Below the pieces are notes generated by a model. It was not told the DNA's origin. It saw only the letters and a program-made list of their open reading frames with translations, and did not search any database. Made by a program: the position numbers and the translations under genes. 64,000 nucleotides of DNA from Parapedobacter deserti (GTDB lineage Bacteria > Bacteroidota > Bacteroidia > Sphingobacteriales > Sphingobacteriaceae): NCBI RefSeq assembly GCF_042646065.1, contig NZ_JBHRTA010000038.1:1128596-1192595 (forward strand), read 5' to 3'. Shown one piece after another: positions 26,643-35,361 of the stretch. The number at the start of each line of letters is the position of its first letter. Within the stretch, counting starts at the first letter, position 1.

Positions 26643-27272
26643 ATGGAAAAAGTAATGCTATCTTTAGCAGCAGGCGCATTGATATTGGCATCCTGCGTAA
26701 GCAATCCCGAAGGTAAGAAAGCCGAGACCACCGACAGTGTGGAAACGGCTGAATCCGCCGCTGGCGAAGCGCTGACCGTGGACACCTCGGCTTCCTCTGT
26801 GGTATGGACCGGGCGGAAAGTGAGCGGCCAACACCATGGAACGGTTAAAATCAAATCGGGCACGCTGCTGGTAGATCAAGGGAAGCTCACAGGCGGCAAT
26901 TTCGTGATCGACCTCAACACGATCGACAACCAGGATCTGGAAGGCGAGTATAAAGGGAAACTGGAAGGTCACCTGAAATCGGATGACTTTTTTGATGTCG
27001 CGAACCACCCTGACGCCACGTTTGAGATCACTGGTGTAAAAGACGGATCGGAGGACGGTGTGGTTGTTGTTTCCGGGAACTTGACCTTGCGCGGTGTGAC
27101 CAAGAACATCACATTTGATGCGAATGTTGAAGAGGCGAGCGATACGGCAGTGAGAGCGACGGCTGATTTCAATATTGCGCGTGAGGATTGGGGAATCACC
27201 TATTCAGGACAGGCAGATGATTTGATTAGCAAAGAGATCAATCTAAAAGTGACTTTGGTTGCCGGTACTTAA
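26643..27272 (+). CDS. YceI family lipoprotein
   Basis: Exported lipoprotein of 209 aa. A type II signal ends with lipobox LASC (residue 17), followed by a 30-residue acidic/Ser-Thr linker. The YceI beta-barrel domain (about 45-208) begins TSASSVVWTGRKVSGQHHGT and includes VIDLNTIDNQDLEG, FDVANHPDATFEITGV and FNIAREDWGITYSG. YceI proteins bind isoprenoid-type lipids in a barrel pocket; the physiological role here is unknown. It has its own upstream region (92 nt after murA) and a strong terminator right after it. Confidence 0.92.
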   Translation: MEKVMLSLAAGALILASCVSNPEGKKAETTDSVETAESAAGEALTVDTSASSVVWTGRKVSGQHHGTVKIKSGTLLVDQGKLTGGNFVIDLNTIDNQDLEGEYKGKLEGHLKSDDFFDVANHPDATFEITGVKDGSEDGVVVVSGNLTLRGVTKNITFDANVEEASDTAVRATADFNIAREDWGITYSGQADDLISKEINLKVTLVAGT

Positions 27273-27300
27273 AATTTTGCTATAACACGTTAACAGCAGG

Positions 27301-27330
27301 AAGCCGTCTCATTAACGAGACGGCTTTTTT
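27301..27330 (+). terminator. Intrinsic terminator after the YceI gene
   Basis: Perfect 10-bp stem AAGCCGTCTC (27301-27310) / GAGACGGCTT (27317-27326), 6-nt loop, followed by T4. It ends the YceI transcript. Confidence 0.9.
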
Positions 27331-27405
27331 ATGGGTGTACTTTTAAAGTGTCCAAGGCTCGGTTTGCTATATCCGATTGTCGGTTGACTTGCCGGCTGCA
27401 TTATA

Positions 27406-27876
27406 TCAGCACACGCTTATGATCTGGTAGTTCATGCCGTTGAAATCTATCCCTTCACCTATTTTTGCGCCGATAAACCGCTGTCCCAGGGGTGATGCCG
27501 GAGAAATGGCCCGGTAGGTTGTTCCGTCAATTTGTAATTGGCCCACACTGACTGCAATGAAAAACATGCCGTGGTTTGTTTTTACCAAGCTGCCGAGTTT
27601 AGCGGGTTCGGTATGTATTCGAACATCCAGGTCGGCTAACACCTTTTCCATGCGCTTCGCATCCGTCAAGAGCTGTTGATGTCGGTTCAGCTCTTGCTGC
27701 ATCATTTCCCGGGTTGTCTCAAATTTATCTCCGGCGCTGCTTTTGGTGTCATCTGCAGCTGCATCACTTGCCGACGCGATCGCTTGCAGGGCATTGGCTA
27801 TTCGCTGATCAACATAGGTCTTGCATGCTTCCAGCAAAGACACCTTGATGGTTCGGGATGCATTGTTTGTGCTCAT
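27406..27876 (-). CDS. Gre-factor-like protein (GreA/GreB C-terminal-type domain)
   Basis: Cytoplasmic protein of 156 aa. After an N-terminal helical half (residues 10-95, with a coiled-coil-like stretch REMMQQELNRHQQLLTDAKR), the C-terminal part reads YRAISPASPLGQRFIGAKIG, then EGIDFNGMNYQI. This resembles the FKBP-like C-terminal domain of GreA/GreB (SPxG..L.GK..GD....G....I). It is therefore probably an RNA-polymerase secondary-channel or related factor, but the N-terminal half does not show a convincing GreA coiled-coil tip with paired acids. The start at 27876 is chosen because a -7 box (27883-27890) leaves no leader for the Met at 27885. It is convergent with YceI. Confidence 0.7.
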   Translation of the reverse strand: MSTNNASRTIKVSLLEACKTYVDQRIANALQAIASASDAAADDTKSSAGDKFETTREMMQQELNRHQQLLTDAKRMEKVLADLDVRIHTEPAKLGSLVKTNHGMFFIAVSVGQLQIDGTTYRAISPASPLGQRFIGAKIGEGIDFNGMNYQIISVC

Positions 27877-27882
27877 AGCATA

Positions 27883-27890
27883 CAAAGATA
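27883..27890 (-). promoter_or_regulatory. -7 box upstream of the Gre-like gene
   Basis: Minus strand TATCTTTG, 6 nt before the ATG at 27876, again predicting a leaderless or nearly leaderless mRNA. Confidence 0.45.
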
Positions 27891-27963
27891 GGCATTAGTT
27901 TAGCGGTTGACCTATCATTTGCTTACCTTGGCCTATGGATGTCTTTTGGCAGCATTAACCGTG

Positions 27964-29553
27964 TCAGCCACCTGACCGGTCAAATTTCCTCGTTTCGCGG
28001 ATTATGTGGTCATAGGTTTTGGCTTCGGTGGTGATCACGTTGCCCGCCTCATCAGTGACTGGAAAAATATACTGTGGAATCATGATTATTTCATACACGT
28101 GTTCTCCCTGCGGAATAACGTCTACCACCAGGTGTCCGTAATGCTTGCCCCCCGAAATCAGCTGCCTTCCGTCCCAATGTTCCGCTGCATCAACGTGGGC
28201 TACCCATTGGCGGTATCCATTGGCGCGGCGAGGGTCTTTATCGTCCAGGGAGTAGCCCAATCCATCTCCGGCAATGCCTACATCCCAAAAGTGGATGCCA
28301 TCAACTAAGGAGTGTTCCAACGATTCATTGTGCCCGCAGATCACCGCCACCACACCGTATTTTTTGAACAATGGCGTATAGGCCCGCATGGGCACTCCGG
28401 CTTGGCCCGAACTGTTTTCGGCTGTGAGCGGCAGGATGTGGCCGCCGCTGGAGTACGGTATATGGTGAAACTGAACAAAAACAACCTGGCCAGCATCGTG
28501 CGCATCTTTCAGCTGGGCTTCTGCCCACTTCCACTGGTCTGAGCCGGGATTGATGTCGGGCAGGTCGTCACCAGGATAGGTAGATGCGCTGATGTTTATG
28601 TTGGTGTCGTGGTCCGTGCTGTCCGGAAGGCCGTTTGAAGAGTCTAACGTAATGACCGTCACCGGACCGTAATCCACCCTGTAATAGGCATCCTGATAGG
28701 TTGGGTGCTGATTACTTGGCAGTGTGAAGTAGGCCTTATATTTTGCACGCGACTGATACACGGCTTGCGGCTCGTATCCACCATTACGGGCGCCGAAGTT
28801 TTCCCAGTTGCCCAGTGCTGGTAGGAGCACCGTGCCGCCGAAGACATCGTCAAATTTGCCTGCCGTATGGAAGAAAAACTCGTCCCACGCACGCTGGTAT
28901 CCGCCACCCTGTACAATGTCTCCGGCAATCATCACAAAGTCAGGCTGTTCGGATTTGACGTGCCGTAGGTTGGCGATCAAACCTTCGGTTTCGGTGAGCA
29001 GGTAGTTGGTGACCCCCGCAGGTCGTCCTGAACTGCCGGGAGCCTGCGCCCCTACGGACCAAGGACGTTTGGTCTGCCGGCCTTCAGGGTCGGTCTCGCT
29101 ATCGGCCAGTGCAATAAATCGGACATGCTGCTGGTCTCCAGGCCGGGGTGCTACGGTAAACTGGTTGATGTAACTGCTGTCGCCCTGCGTAACCCGGTAG
29201 TGATATGTAGACCGCGGGGTCAGGTCGTCAAGCACGACGGTGTGCTTCCAATTGGCGTTGGCAAACATGTCGGGAAAGCTGTCCCGTTCGGATTCCTCCA
29301 GCGCCGAATAGCGGAGTGATGGGAGATCGATCGAGTCGGGGGAATAGTACGTGGTATCACCCGTATTGGCTTCCCATACGGCCAGCTTGCCGCTGATGCC
29401 GGTCTCGGTAAACCAGGTGAGCCGTACACTGCCGGCCTCATCAGCAGGCAACAAGTATGGCAGGACCCTAAACTGGCCGAAGCAAGGACCGGAAAAAGCG
29501 ATGCTAAAAAGCAAAAGGGCAATTGCCCGATGTAATGGAGTTGATTGGGTCAT
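27964..29553 (-). CDS. Purple-acid-phosphatase-like metallophosphoesterase
   Basis: Secreted calcineurin-like phosphoesterase of 529 aa. Signal peptide (MTQSTPLHRAIALLLFSIAF, cleavage near CFGQ), then an Ig/FN3-like purple acid phosphatase N-terminal domain (about 30-130, SVRLTWFTETGISGKLAVWE). The metal-binding core has blocks ALADSETDPEGR, FVMIAGDIVQGG, LPALGNWENFG (the GNxE/H position), VFVQFHHIPYSSGGH and VVAVICGHNESLE. It probably hydrolyses phosphomonoesters or diesters outside the cytoplasm. The start overlaps the stop of the phosphodiester glycosidase gene by 4 nt (ATGA), so they are coupled. It is the last gene of the SusCD locus. Confidence 0.88.
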   Translation of the reverse strand: MTQSTPLHRAIALLLFSIAFSGPCFGQFRVLPYLLPADEAGSVRLTWFTETGISGKLAVWEANTGDTTYYSPDSIDLPSLRYSALEESERDSFPDMFANANWKHTVVLDDLTPRSTYHYRVTQGDSSYINQFTVAPRPGDQQHVRFIALADSETDPEGRQTKRPWSVGAQAPGSSGRPAGVTNYLLTETEGLIANLRHVKSEQPDFVMIAGDIVQGGGYQRAWDEFFFHTAGKFDDVFGGTVLLPALGNWENFGARNGGYEPQAVYQSRAKYKAYFTLPSNQHPTYQDAYYRVDYGPVTVITLDSSNGLPDSTDHDTNINISASTYPGDDLPDINPGSDQWKWAEAQLKDAHDAGQVVFVQFHHIPYSSGGHILPLTAENSSGQAGVPMRAYTPLFKKYGVVAVICGHNESLEHSLVDGIHFWDVGIAGDGLGYSLDDKDPRRANGYRQWVAHVDAAEHWDGRQLISGGKHYGHLVVDVIPQGEHVYEIIMIPQYIFPVTDEAGNVITTEAKTYDHIIRETRKFDRSGG

Positions 29554-30515
29554 CGTGATTTTTTAAGTACCATTATGGCATTGCGGATGCTACGCTGTCC
29601 GAAGTGGTCGTATCGTTTATTGTCTGTTGGATAGTTGACAACCGCGTTTTGCGAATCGGCCGACTCCATCCAGAGCGTCGTGGAGCCGCCGCCGTCGAGG
29701 TTCAGCATATACCGGGGATTGAAGTAATGCGCGATAAACCTAGTCAATTCGCGGGCAGACATGCCTGCGGTTTCCGGCCGGCGGCCATCCACGGTGATGA
29801 GCAGCAGATGGGCATCGCCCGTGATGGCCACGGCCGTGCGCGGATGCCGCACGCCCTGGTGGCGATCGGGATCTTCATAATCCAGGCTGTCCAACGGCTC
29901 CGTTCTCCGTTTAGCAAACGTTTCACCCACCGGCTGATAGTCATACACCAGCATGGGGGCTCCCGATAGCACATTGGCATAAGGCATAACCTCATAGCTT
30001 GCTTTGTCGCCATACACGATACCCCACTGCCTGCCTGCCGGGTCGTAAAAAAATGCACCTTCGTGTTTCCAGAAATACCGGTGCCCTTCGGTAATGGTGA
30101 CGGTGGAAGCCACATTGCCGTCTGCCTTGAAAAACGAAGACTGCGTTTGCTTACCAGATGAATCAGTGAAGAGCTCGTAATACGTGCCGTTGATAGCAGC
30201 AACAGCGCCGTCGTGCGCTGCTGCAATTGACGACAGTGAATCCGATGGTCGCGCGTCGGCAAACCGAAGCTGGTATTCATCCAGATCAACCGCTACGACG
30301 TTGACGTTTTGGCGAGCGGAAGAAATGGAGTCGTACCCCTCATAGTGGTGCCTGACGAGTCCTTCTGCCACGTGATCTATTGTCCAACCGGTGGTCTCAT
30401 GCAGGAGGGCTGCCGGGGAGGCCTCGTCGGTGCTTCCGGTAGGCGCGTGCCTACAGGACAACGCCAGCCAGGCGACCACCAGGACAATAAGGGAAGATTT
30501 TACGTTCAGCAGCAT
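29550..30515 (-). CDS. Phosphodiester glycosidase family lipoprotein (NAGPA domain)
   Basis: Exported lipoprotein of 321 aa with lipobox ALSC near residue 21. The remainder matches the phosphodiester glycosidase (NAGPA) domain: VVAVDLDEYQLRFADARPSD, AAHDGAVAAINGTYYEL, the central GAPMLVYDYQPVGE, RHPRTAVAITGDAHLLLITVDGRR and YMLNLDGGGSTTLWM. In animals this domain is the uncovering enzyme that removes GlcNAc from a GlcNAc-1-phosphodiester; bacterial members cleave glycosyl-phosphodiesters of undefined origin. The position between SusD (10 nt) and a phosphoesterase (4-nt overlap) suggests they process the same phosphodiester-linked glycan. Confidence 0.9.
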   Translation of the reverse strand: MLLNVKSSLIVLVVAWLALSCRHAPTGSTDEASPAALLHETTGWTIDHVAEGLVRHHYEGYDSISSARQNVNVVAVDLDEYQLRFADARPSDSLSSIAAAHDGAVAAINGTYYELFTDSSGKQTQSSFFKADGNVASTVTITEGHRYFWKHEGAFFYDPAGRQWGIVYGDKASYEVMPYANVLSGAPMLVYDYQPVGETFAKRRTEPLDSLDYEDPDRHQGVRHPRTAVAITGDAHLLLITVDGRRPETAGMSARELTRFIAHYFNPRYMLNLDGGGSTTLWMESADSQNAVVNYPTDNKRYDHFGQRSIRNAIMVLKKSR

Positions 30516-30525
30516 GGACTATGGC

Positions 30526-31854
30526 CTAATACGAATCATTTTGTTCCAACACATTTTCAGACAAGTTTACCTGGGCCCCTGGCAGCGGAAGCAAATAGTG
30601 CGCTCGTGTCCGTACATTTGGGAGGTCAATGGCTTTGTCGGTGCGTACCAGATCATAGAAAAGGAAGCCCTCACTGTACAATTCGCGTCTCCGTTCTTGG
30701 AGTACTTCATCGAGGTAGGAGCCTGCCGTCTGAAAATCGGCCGCAGCGCGGGGCGCTAAACCTCGTGCCTGCCGCAGTTCATTCAAGTATTGCAGTCCGT
30801 TTGCCATACCAAAGCCTTCGGCACAGATCAGGTACAGCTCCGAAAGGCGGGATATGACCATAGGCTGGACGTCCCAGTATTTACTGACGATGGTAAGCAC
30901 ACCATCGGCGCTTGGAACATCCTGTATATTCACATTTCTCCGCACATCGTTCACTTGATAAAGTTCATTAATGGCATAGGTCGAAGGCTGAACGAAATAA
31001 GAACCAGCCCATTCAGTGCCATAAGGCCAGAACAAGCTTGACATGCGGATGTTGCTTTCCGTGACGAGGTTACTAAAGGCAAAGATGACCTCTGACGAGG
31101 CATCCGTATTGCGGAAAATGCGGCCGTAATTAGCATCGATGGCCCGGCTTTCCAACGCAGAGATAGTCGATGCCGCTAACGTGGCAGCCTCCTCTTTGCG
31201 ATCGAGAGCCAGCAATACCCGGCTTTTAAAAGCCTGGGCAGCCTCTACGGATATTTTTTTGATTCCCGTGGTCTGAAAAGGGTCAGCGTTGGCGATGGCG
31301 AAATCGATATCTATGAGAATCTGATTCCAAACCTCCGCGGCCGGGTTGCGTGGAATGTTTTCTGTGGTGTTGGTCAGTATCAGGGGGACTCCACCGAAGT
31401 TGGTGACCAGCTGATAATAGAGGTAGGCCCTCAGGTAGCATGCCTCGGCTTTAACCTTCTGGAGGTTGCCGGCGCCTCCAAGGCGGTCAACCGCTTCGAT
31501 GATGACATTCGCATTGTATATGTTGCGGTAAGCATGCGTCCATAGGCTGGCCGAAAAACTCAGCCGGTCGTCTACATTGTCACCGGTTATCAGTACACCA
31601 TAGGCGCTGTTGCTGCCGGAAAGTGCCGTCCACGTGTAGTTTCCGCCCCGGACGTCCTGAAGAACGTAGTTGTCGCGCTCGGGCATCGACCGGCGGTATA
31701 GGCCGTTCAGGAAGAAATTGATGTTCCCTGCGTTGATCTGGTCGGGCGATACACCGCTTTCGGGCACCAGATCAAGTTCTTTGGCACAGCTTGATGTAAT
31801 AATGACCAAGACTGCCATTAGTATTGTTTTGATAGTTGATTTCTTGTTCTGCAT
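30526..31854 (-). CDS. RagB/SusD family nutrient-binding lipoprotein
   Basis: Surface lipoprotein of 442 aa that caps the SusC channel and binds the glycan. Lipobox SSC (residues 21-23) is followed by AKELDLVPESGVSP. SusD-like TPR and ligand regions are visible: YRNIYNANVIIEAVDRLGG, EACYLRAYLYYQLVTNFGGVPL, ISRLSELYLICAEGF and the C-terminal LDEVLQERRRELYSEGFLFYD motif. It is a little shorter than typical SusD (500-550 aa) but complete at both ends. It starts 11 nt after the SusC stop. Confidence 0.96.
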   Translation of the reverse strand: MQNKKSTIKTILMAVLVIITSSCAKELDLVPESGVSPDQINAGNINFFLNGLYRRSMPERDNYVLQDVRGGNYTWTALSGSNSAYGVLITGDNVDDRLSFSASLWTHAYRNIYNANVIIEAVDRLGGAGNLQKVKAEACYLRAYLYYQLVTNFGGVPLILTNTTENIPRNPAAEVWNQILIDIDFAIANADPFQTTGIKKISVEAAQAFKSRVLLALDRKEEAATLAASTISALESRAIDANYGRIFRNTDASSEVIFAFSNLVTESNIRMSSLFWPYGTEWAGSYFVQPSTYAINELYQVNDVRRNVNIQDVPSADGVLTIVSKYWDVQPMVISRLSELYLICAEGFGMANGLQYLNELRQARGLAPRAAADFQTAGSYLDEVLQERRRELYSEGFLFYDLVRTDKAIDLPNVRTRAHYLLPLPGAQVNLSENVLEQNDSY

Positions 31855-31865
31855 GTCGACTAAAT

Positions 31866-34800
31866 TTAAAAATTAACGGTCAATCCCATGAGGTAGCTTC
31901 TTGGCTGCGGCGTAACGAGATTGTCCACGCCGAAGCTCCGGGCGTCAATATTCATTGATGCTTCCGGATCGTAGCCGCTGTAGTTTGTGAACGTGAGCAG
32001 GTTTACGCCCGTGGCGAAAAAGCGTACTGATTCCATACCAATACGGCGGGTCAGCAGCTGTGGCAAGCGGTAGCCAACCGTGAGTGACTTGACGCGGAAG
32101 TAGGAGCCGTCTTCCACATAATAGCTGCTGTTGCGGATGTTGAAGCCGCTTTTTGTAGCGCGTGGCACGGTATTGCTCGTATTGGGCCCGGTCCACCGCT
32201 TATAGTAACTCTCGGCCAGCGCCCCATAGTCTCGCCCTCCGAGGTGATCGAGCCCGGTCCTCCATGCGGCGGCGATGTCGTTGCCTACCGAGTAGGTGGT
32301 GAATAACGAGAAGTCGAAATTCTTGATGTTGATGGTGTTGGTCATACCGCCACTGAATTTAGGTTCAGCACTTCCAACGATCTGTTGGTCTGCTGAGTTG
32401 ATGATGCCGTTGCCATCAACGTCGTCAAACCAGATGTCGCCGGGACGGACACCTTGGTTAATAAGGGGTTGCGGAATCTCATCGAGTGACTGATAGATGC
32501 CGCGCTGCTTGTAGCTGTAGATGGTACCCAGTGGTTGGCCTACGATGATGGCGTTCCAACCACCAATCAGTATAGGGGCGTCACCGATGAGGCTGGTCAC
32601 TTTGTTGCGGATGAAAGCGATGTTGAAGTTGGTTGTCCACTGGAAACCGTTCCGGTTGATGTTGGTGCTGTTGATGGTGAGCTCATGCCCCCGGTTTTCC
32701 ATTGAACCGATGTTGGATGTTCGTGAGGTGAAGCCGCTGGTGGCCAATACGGGCACGTTATAAAGCAGATCATCAGATGTTTTTATGAAGTAATCATATG
32801 TCAGGCCAAACCGTCCGTTTAGAAACGTCAAATCCACGCCGATATTGGTCTGTTCAGACGTTTCCCACTTCAGATCGTAGTTTCCGATGCTGGTGATGCT
32901 CAAGCCCGTCAGCTCGTTGTAATTGTAGCCACCGGTGGCCAGGGGAAAATAGTCGTAATAGCCGATTCCGTCTTGGTTGCCCGTTTTTCCCCAGCTGAGA
33001 CGAAGCTTGCCAAAGCTGAGCCAACTGGCATCTTCGAGAAACTGCTCTTCGGAAAACACCCAGCCAAAACTAGCAGCCGGGAATGTCGCATAGCGGTTGT
33101 CTCTGGAGAACTTCGAGGAGCCGTCATAACGGGCGGAAGCCGATAGCAGGTATCGGTTCTTATAGCCCAGGATGAGCCGCCCGATGTAAGACTCCATCGC
33201 ATACTGGGAGCCGTCTTCGGTGCCTGTGCGGATCGTGGCAGCCGAGATGTGCTGGAAATCGTCAGACGGTAGCTCCGTGCCCGTAGCTTGGTTAAAGTTG
33301 TACGTATCCCTGAAAAAGGAGTAAGTGGCCATTGCCTCCAGGTTGAACCCGTTATCCCACTCGTTGCGATAGGTAAGGGTGTTGTCAAACGTGCCTGAGT
33401 ACCGATAGTTCCGAACGTCGTTTATCCAGCCCTTGCTGCCATTATAGGGGTGGCCGATTTGCTGTACGCGGTGGCCGTTGCCGAGCCGGATTTCGGTATT
33501 GTAGCTGGTCTGAAAGGAAAAGTTCTTCAGAAAGCTGATGTTAGCATAGGCATTGATCAAGCCCTGGAAGTTCTTGTCTTGTGTGTGATCCTTGTCCAGG
33601 ATGATCATGGCGTTGTGGCGAAGGATGTCCAGCCCTCCCACGGCATACGAGCCATTTTCGAGGAAAGGCCGGTCATAGGGTCGTTGTTCCAGCGAGCGTT
33701 GGAAGAGTGCCGTTCCCTGGTCGCCGTTGGGAATAGACGTGCTGAGCGTGTAGTTGCCGTTAAGGTTGACGCCGACGTTCAGGAAATCGTAGGGTTTATA
33801 ATCAATGTTGTTGCGGAAGGAATACCGTTTCAAGGAGCTTTTTTCGATCATGCCTTCCTGAAGCTGATACCCCCCGGACGTAAAATACGTCACATGCTCA
33901 TTACCCCCGCTAAATGACAGGTCTGTCTGCGTAGACAACGCTTGGTTGCGGATGATGATGTCTTGCCAGTTAACATCATATGGATCGCTCGGCACCGAGC
34001 CGAGAACGGAGTTGATGTTGATGTAGCCCGTAGAACCAGGTGTATAGCCCATGTCGGCATTGAAGGTATTGACAGCCTCGGTCTGCATATCGATGTATTC
34101 CTGCGGGCTGAGCAAGTTCAGCTTTTTAGGCATCACGCCGATACCTGTGGTTTGGTTGAAGCTGATTTGAGGGGTTCCGCTTTTGCCCCTTTTCGTTGTG
34201 ATCAAGACGACGCCGTTGGTGCCCCGGCTACCGTAGATGGCGGTAGCTGCCGCGTCTTTAAGAACATCTATCGATTCGATATCATTCGGATTGATCAGGG
34301 AGAGCGGGTCTTGGCGGTATTCACCCGAAAAATTATAGCTCGCCGTTTCTTTGGAAAGGGGGATGCCATCGATTACGTAAAGGGGCTCATTATCTCCATT
34401 GATGGAGCTGATGCCGCGTATGCTTACCCTCGAACGGCCGCCCGGTGTGCCATTGGTCATGGTCAGGTTCACACCTGCAATCTGTCCCTGCAGCAGCTGG
34501 TTTGCGCTGGAGACGTTGCGCTGCGGTACATCAGACGGATTCAAGCTTCCCACAGCGGTCGTTAAGTTTTTCCGGATATTCTGACCATAGCCGACCACAA
34601 CTACCTCACTCAGCTCACCGAGGCTGGTTTCCAGCGCGAAGTCGAGCGTCAAGGGTCTACCGGCTTCGACAGAGACTGACCGGCGTTGCTGGGTGACATA
34701 CGACACGTAGGTTACTTCAAAGGTGTATGTTCCCGGCGTGAGGTTGAGTGTATACCGCCCTTCGTTGTCTGCACTGACACTGCGGTTCAATTCGACGACA

Positions 34801-35234
34801 CGGACGCTTGCGCCGCCAAGCGGTCCACCATCGGTATCTGTAATTTGGCCGCTGACCCGTACTGGCTGTTGGGGTGCAGCGTAGGTAACCACAATGTTCT
34901 TGCCCACCGATTCATATTGGGTATTCGTGATGGTGGATACCTTATTCAGCACTGCGACTAAGTTTGACCGCATATGAAGGGTAATCTGCTGGTCTTCCGG
35001 GATGGAACCGTTGCGGTATACAAAGCGGTAAGCAGTCTGCCGTTCGATTTCCTGCAACACATGCTTGAGTGATTTGGCGTTGACTTCCAGGTGCACGCTT
35101 GCTTTTTCAAGGCCTTGTGCATCAGATGTGCGTGCATGGGTCATGGTCAAGCCAAACACGATCCATGCAATAAACACTGAACTGCTTCTCATGACTGTTA
35201 ATAAAAGAATGGGTATTTTCGATCTCATTATCAT
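31866..35234 (-). CDS. SusC/RagA TonB-dependent outer-membrane transporter with STN domain
   Basis: Outer-membrane TonB-dependent transporter of 1122 aa. Signal peptide ending near SDAQ (about residue 40). A secretin/TonB short N-terminal domain follows (about 50-118, KSLKHVLQEIERQTAYRFVY), which in this class senses the cognate FecR anti-sigma factor. Next are a carboxypeptidase-regulatory-like domain (about 128-210, VSGQITDTDGGPLGGASVRV), the plug with DVLKDAAATAIYGSRGTNGV and a long barrel ending PRSYLMGLTVNF. The STN domain agrees with the sigma/FecR genes just upstream. Imported substrate unknown. First structural gene of the SusCD-NAGPA-phosphoesterase unit. Confidence 0.96.
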   Translation of the reverse strand: MIMRSKIPILLLTVMRSSSVFIAWIVFGLTMTHARTSDAQGLEKASVHLEVNAKSLKHVLQEIERQTAYRFVYRNGSIPEDQQITLHMRSNLVAVLNKVSTITNTQYESVGKNIVVTYAAPQQPVRVSGQITDTDGGPLGGASVRVVELNRSVSADNEGRYTLNLTPGTYTFEVTYVSYVTQQRRSVSVEAGRPLTLDFALETSLGELSEVVVVGYGQNIRKNLTTAVGSLNPSDVPQRNVSSANQLLQGQIAGVNLTMTNGTPGGRSRVSIRGISSINGDNEPLYVIDGIPLSKETASYNFSGEYRQDPLSLINPNDIESIDVLKDAAATAIYGSRGTNGVVLITTKRGKSGTPQISFNQTTGIGVMPKKLNLLSPQEYIDMQTEAVNTFNADMGYTPGSTGYININSVLGSVPSDPYDVNWQDIIIRNQALSTQTDLSFSGGNEHVTYFTSGGYQLQEGMIEKSSLKRYSFRNNIDYKPYDFLNVGVNLNGNYTLSTSIPNGDQGTALFQRSLEQRPYDRPFLENGSYAVGGLDILRHNAMIILDKDHTQDKNFQGLINAYANISFLKNFSFQTSYNTEIRLGNGHRVQQIGHPYNGSKGWINDVRNYRYSGTFDNTLTYRNEWDNGFNLEAMATYSFFRDTYNFNQATGTELPSDDFQHISAATIRTGTEDGSQYAMESYIGRLILGYKNRYLLSASARYDGSSKFSRDNRYATFPAASFGWVFSEEQFLEDASWLSFGKLRLSWGKTGNQDGIGYYDYFPLATGGYNYNELTGLSITSIGNYDLKWETSEQTNIGVDLTFLNGRFGLTYDYFIKTSDDLLYNVPVLATSGFTSRTSNIGSMENRGHELTINSTNINRNGFQWTTNFNIAFIRNKVTSLIGDAPILIGGWNAIIVGQPLGTIYSYKQRGIYQSLDEIPQPLINQGVRPGDIWFDDVDGNGIINSADQQIVGSAEPKFSGGMTNTINIKNFDFSLFTTYSVGNDIAAAWRTGLDHLGGRDYGALAESYYKRWTGPNTSNTVPRATKSGFNIRNSSYYVEDGSYFRVKSLTVGYRLPQLLTRRIGMESVRFFATGVNLLTFTNYSGYDPEASMNIDARSFGVDNLVTPQPRSYLMGLTVNF

Positions 35235-35361
35235 TACGTGATTAATGTCTTTGTTGATTAACTATATTCTACTACGCGTTCTGGCACTCTGCCTGAACTG
35301 TTGTCTCGCTGGTCGCCATCAGTGTACGTCCATATTTATTCCTTTCTCTTGTTTCAACATC

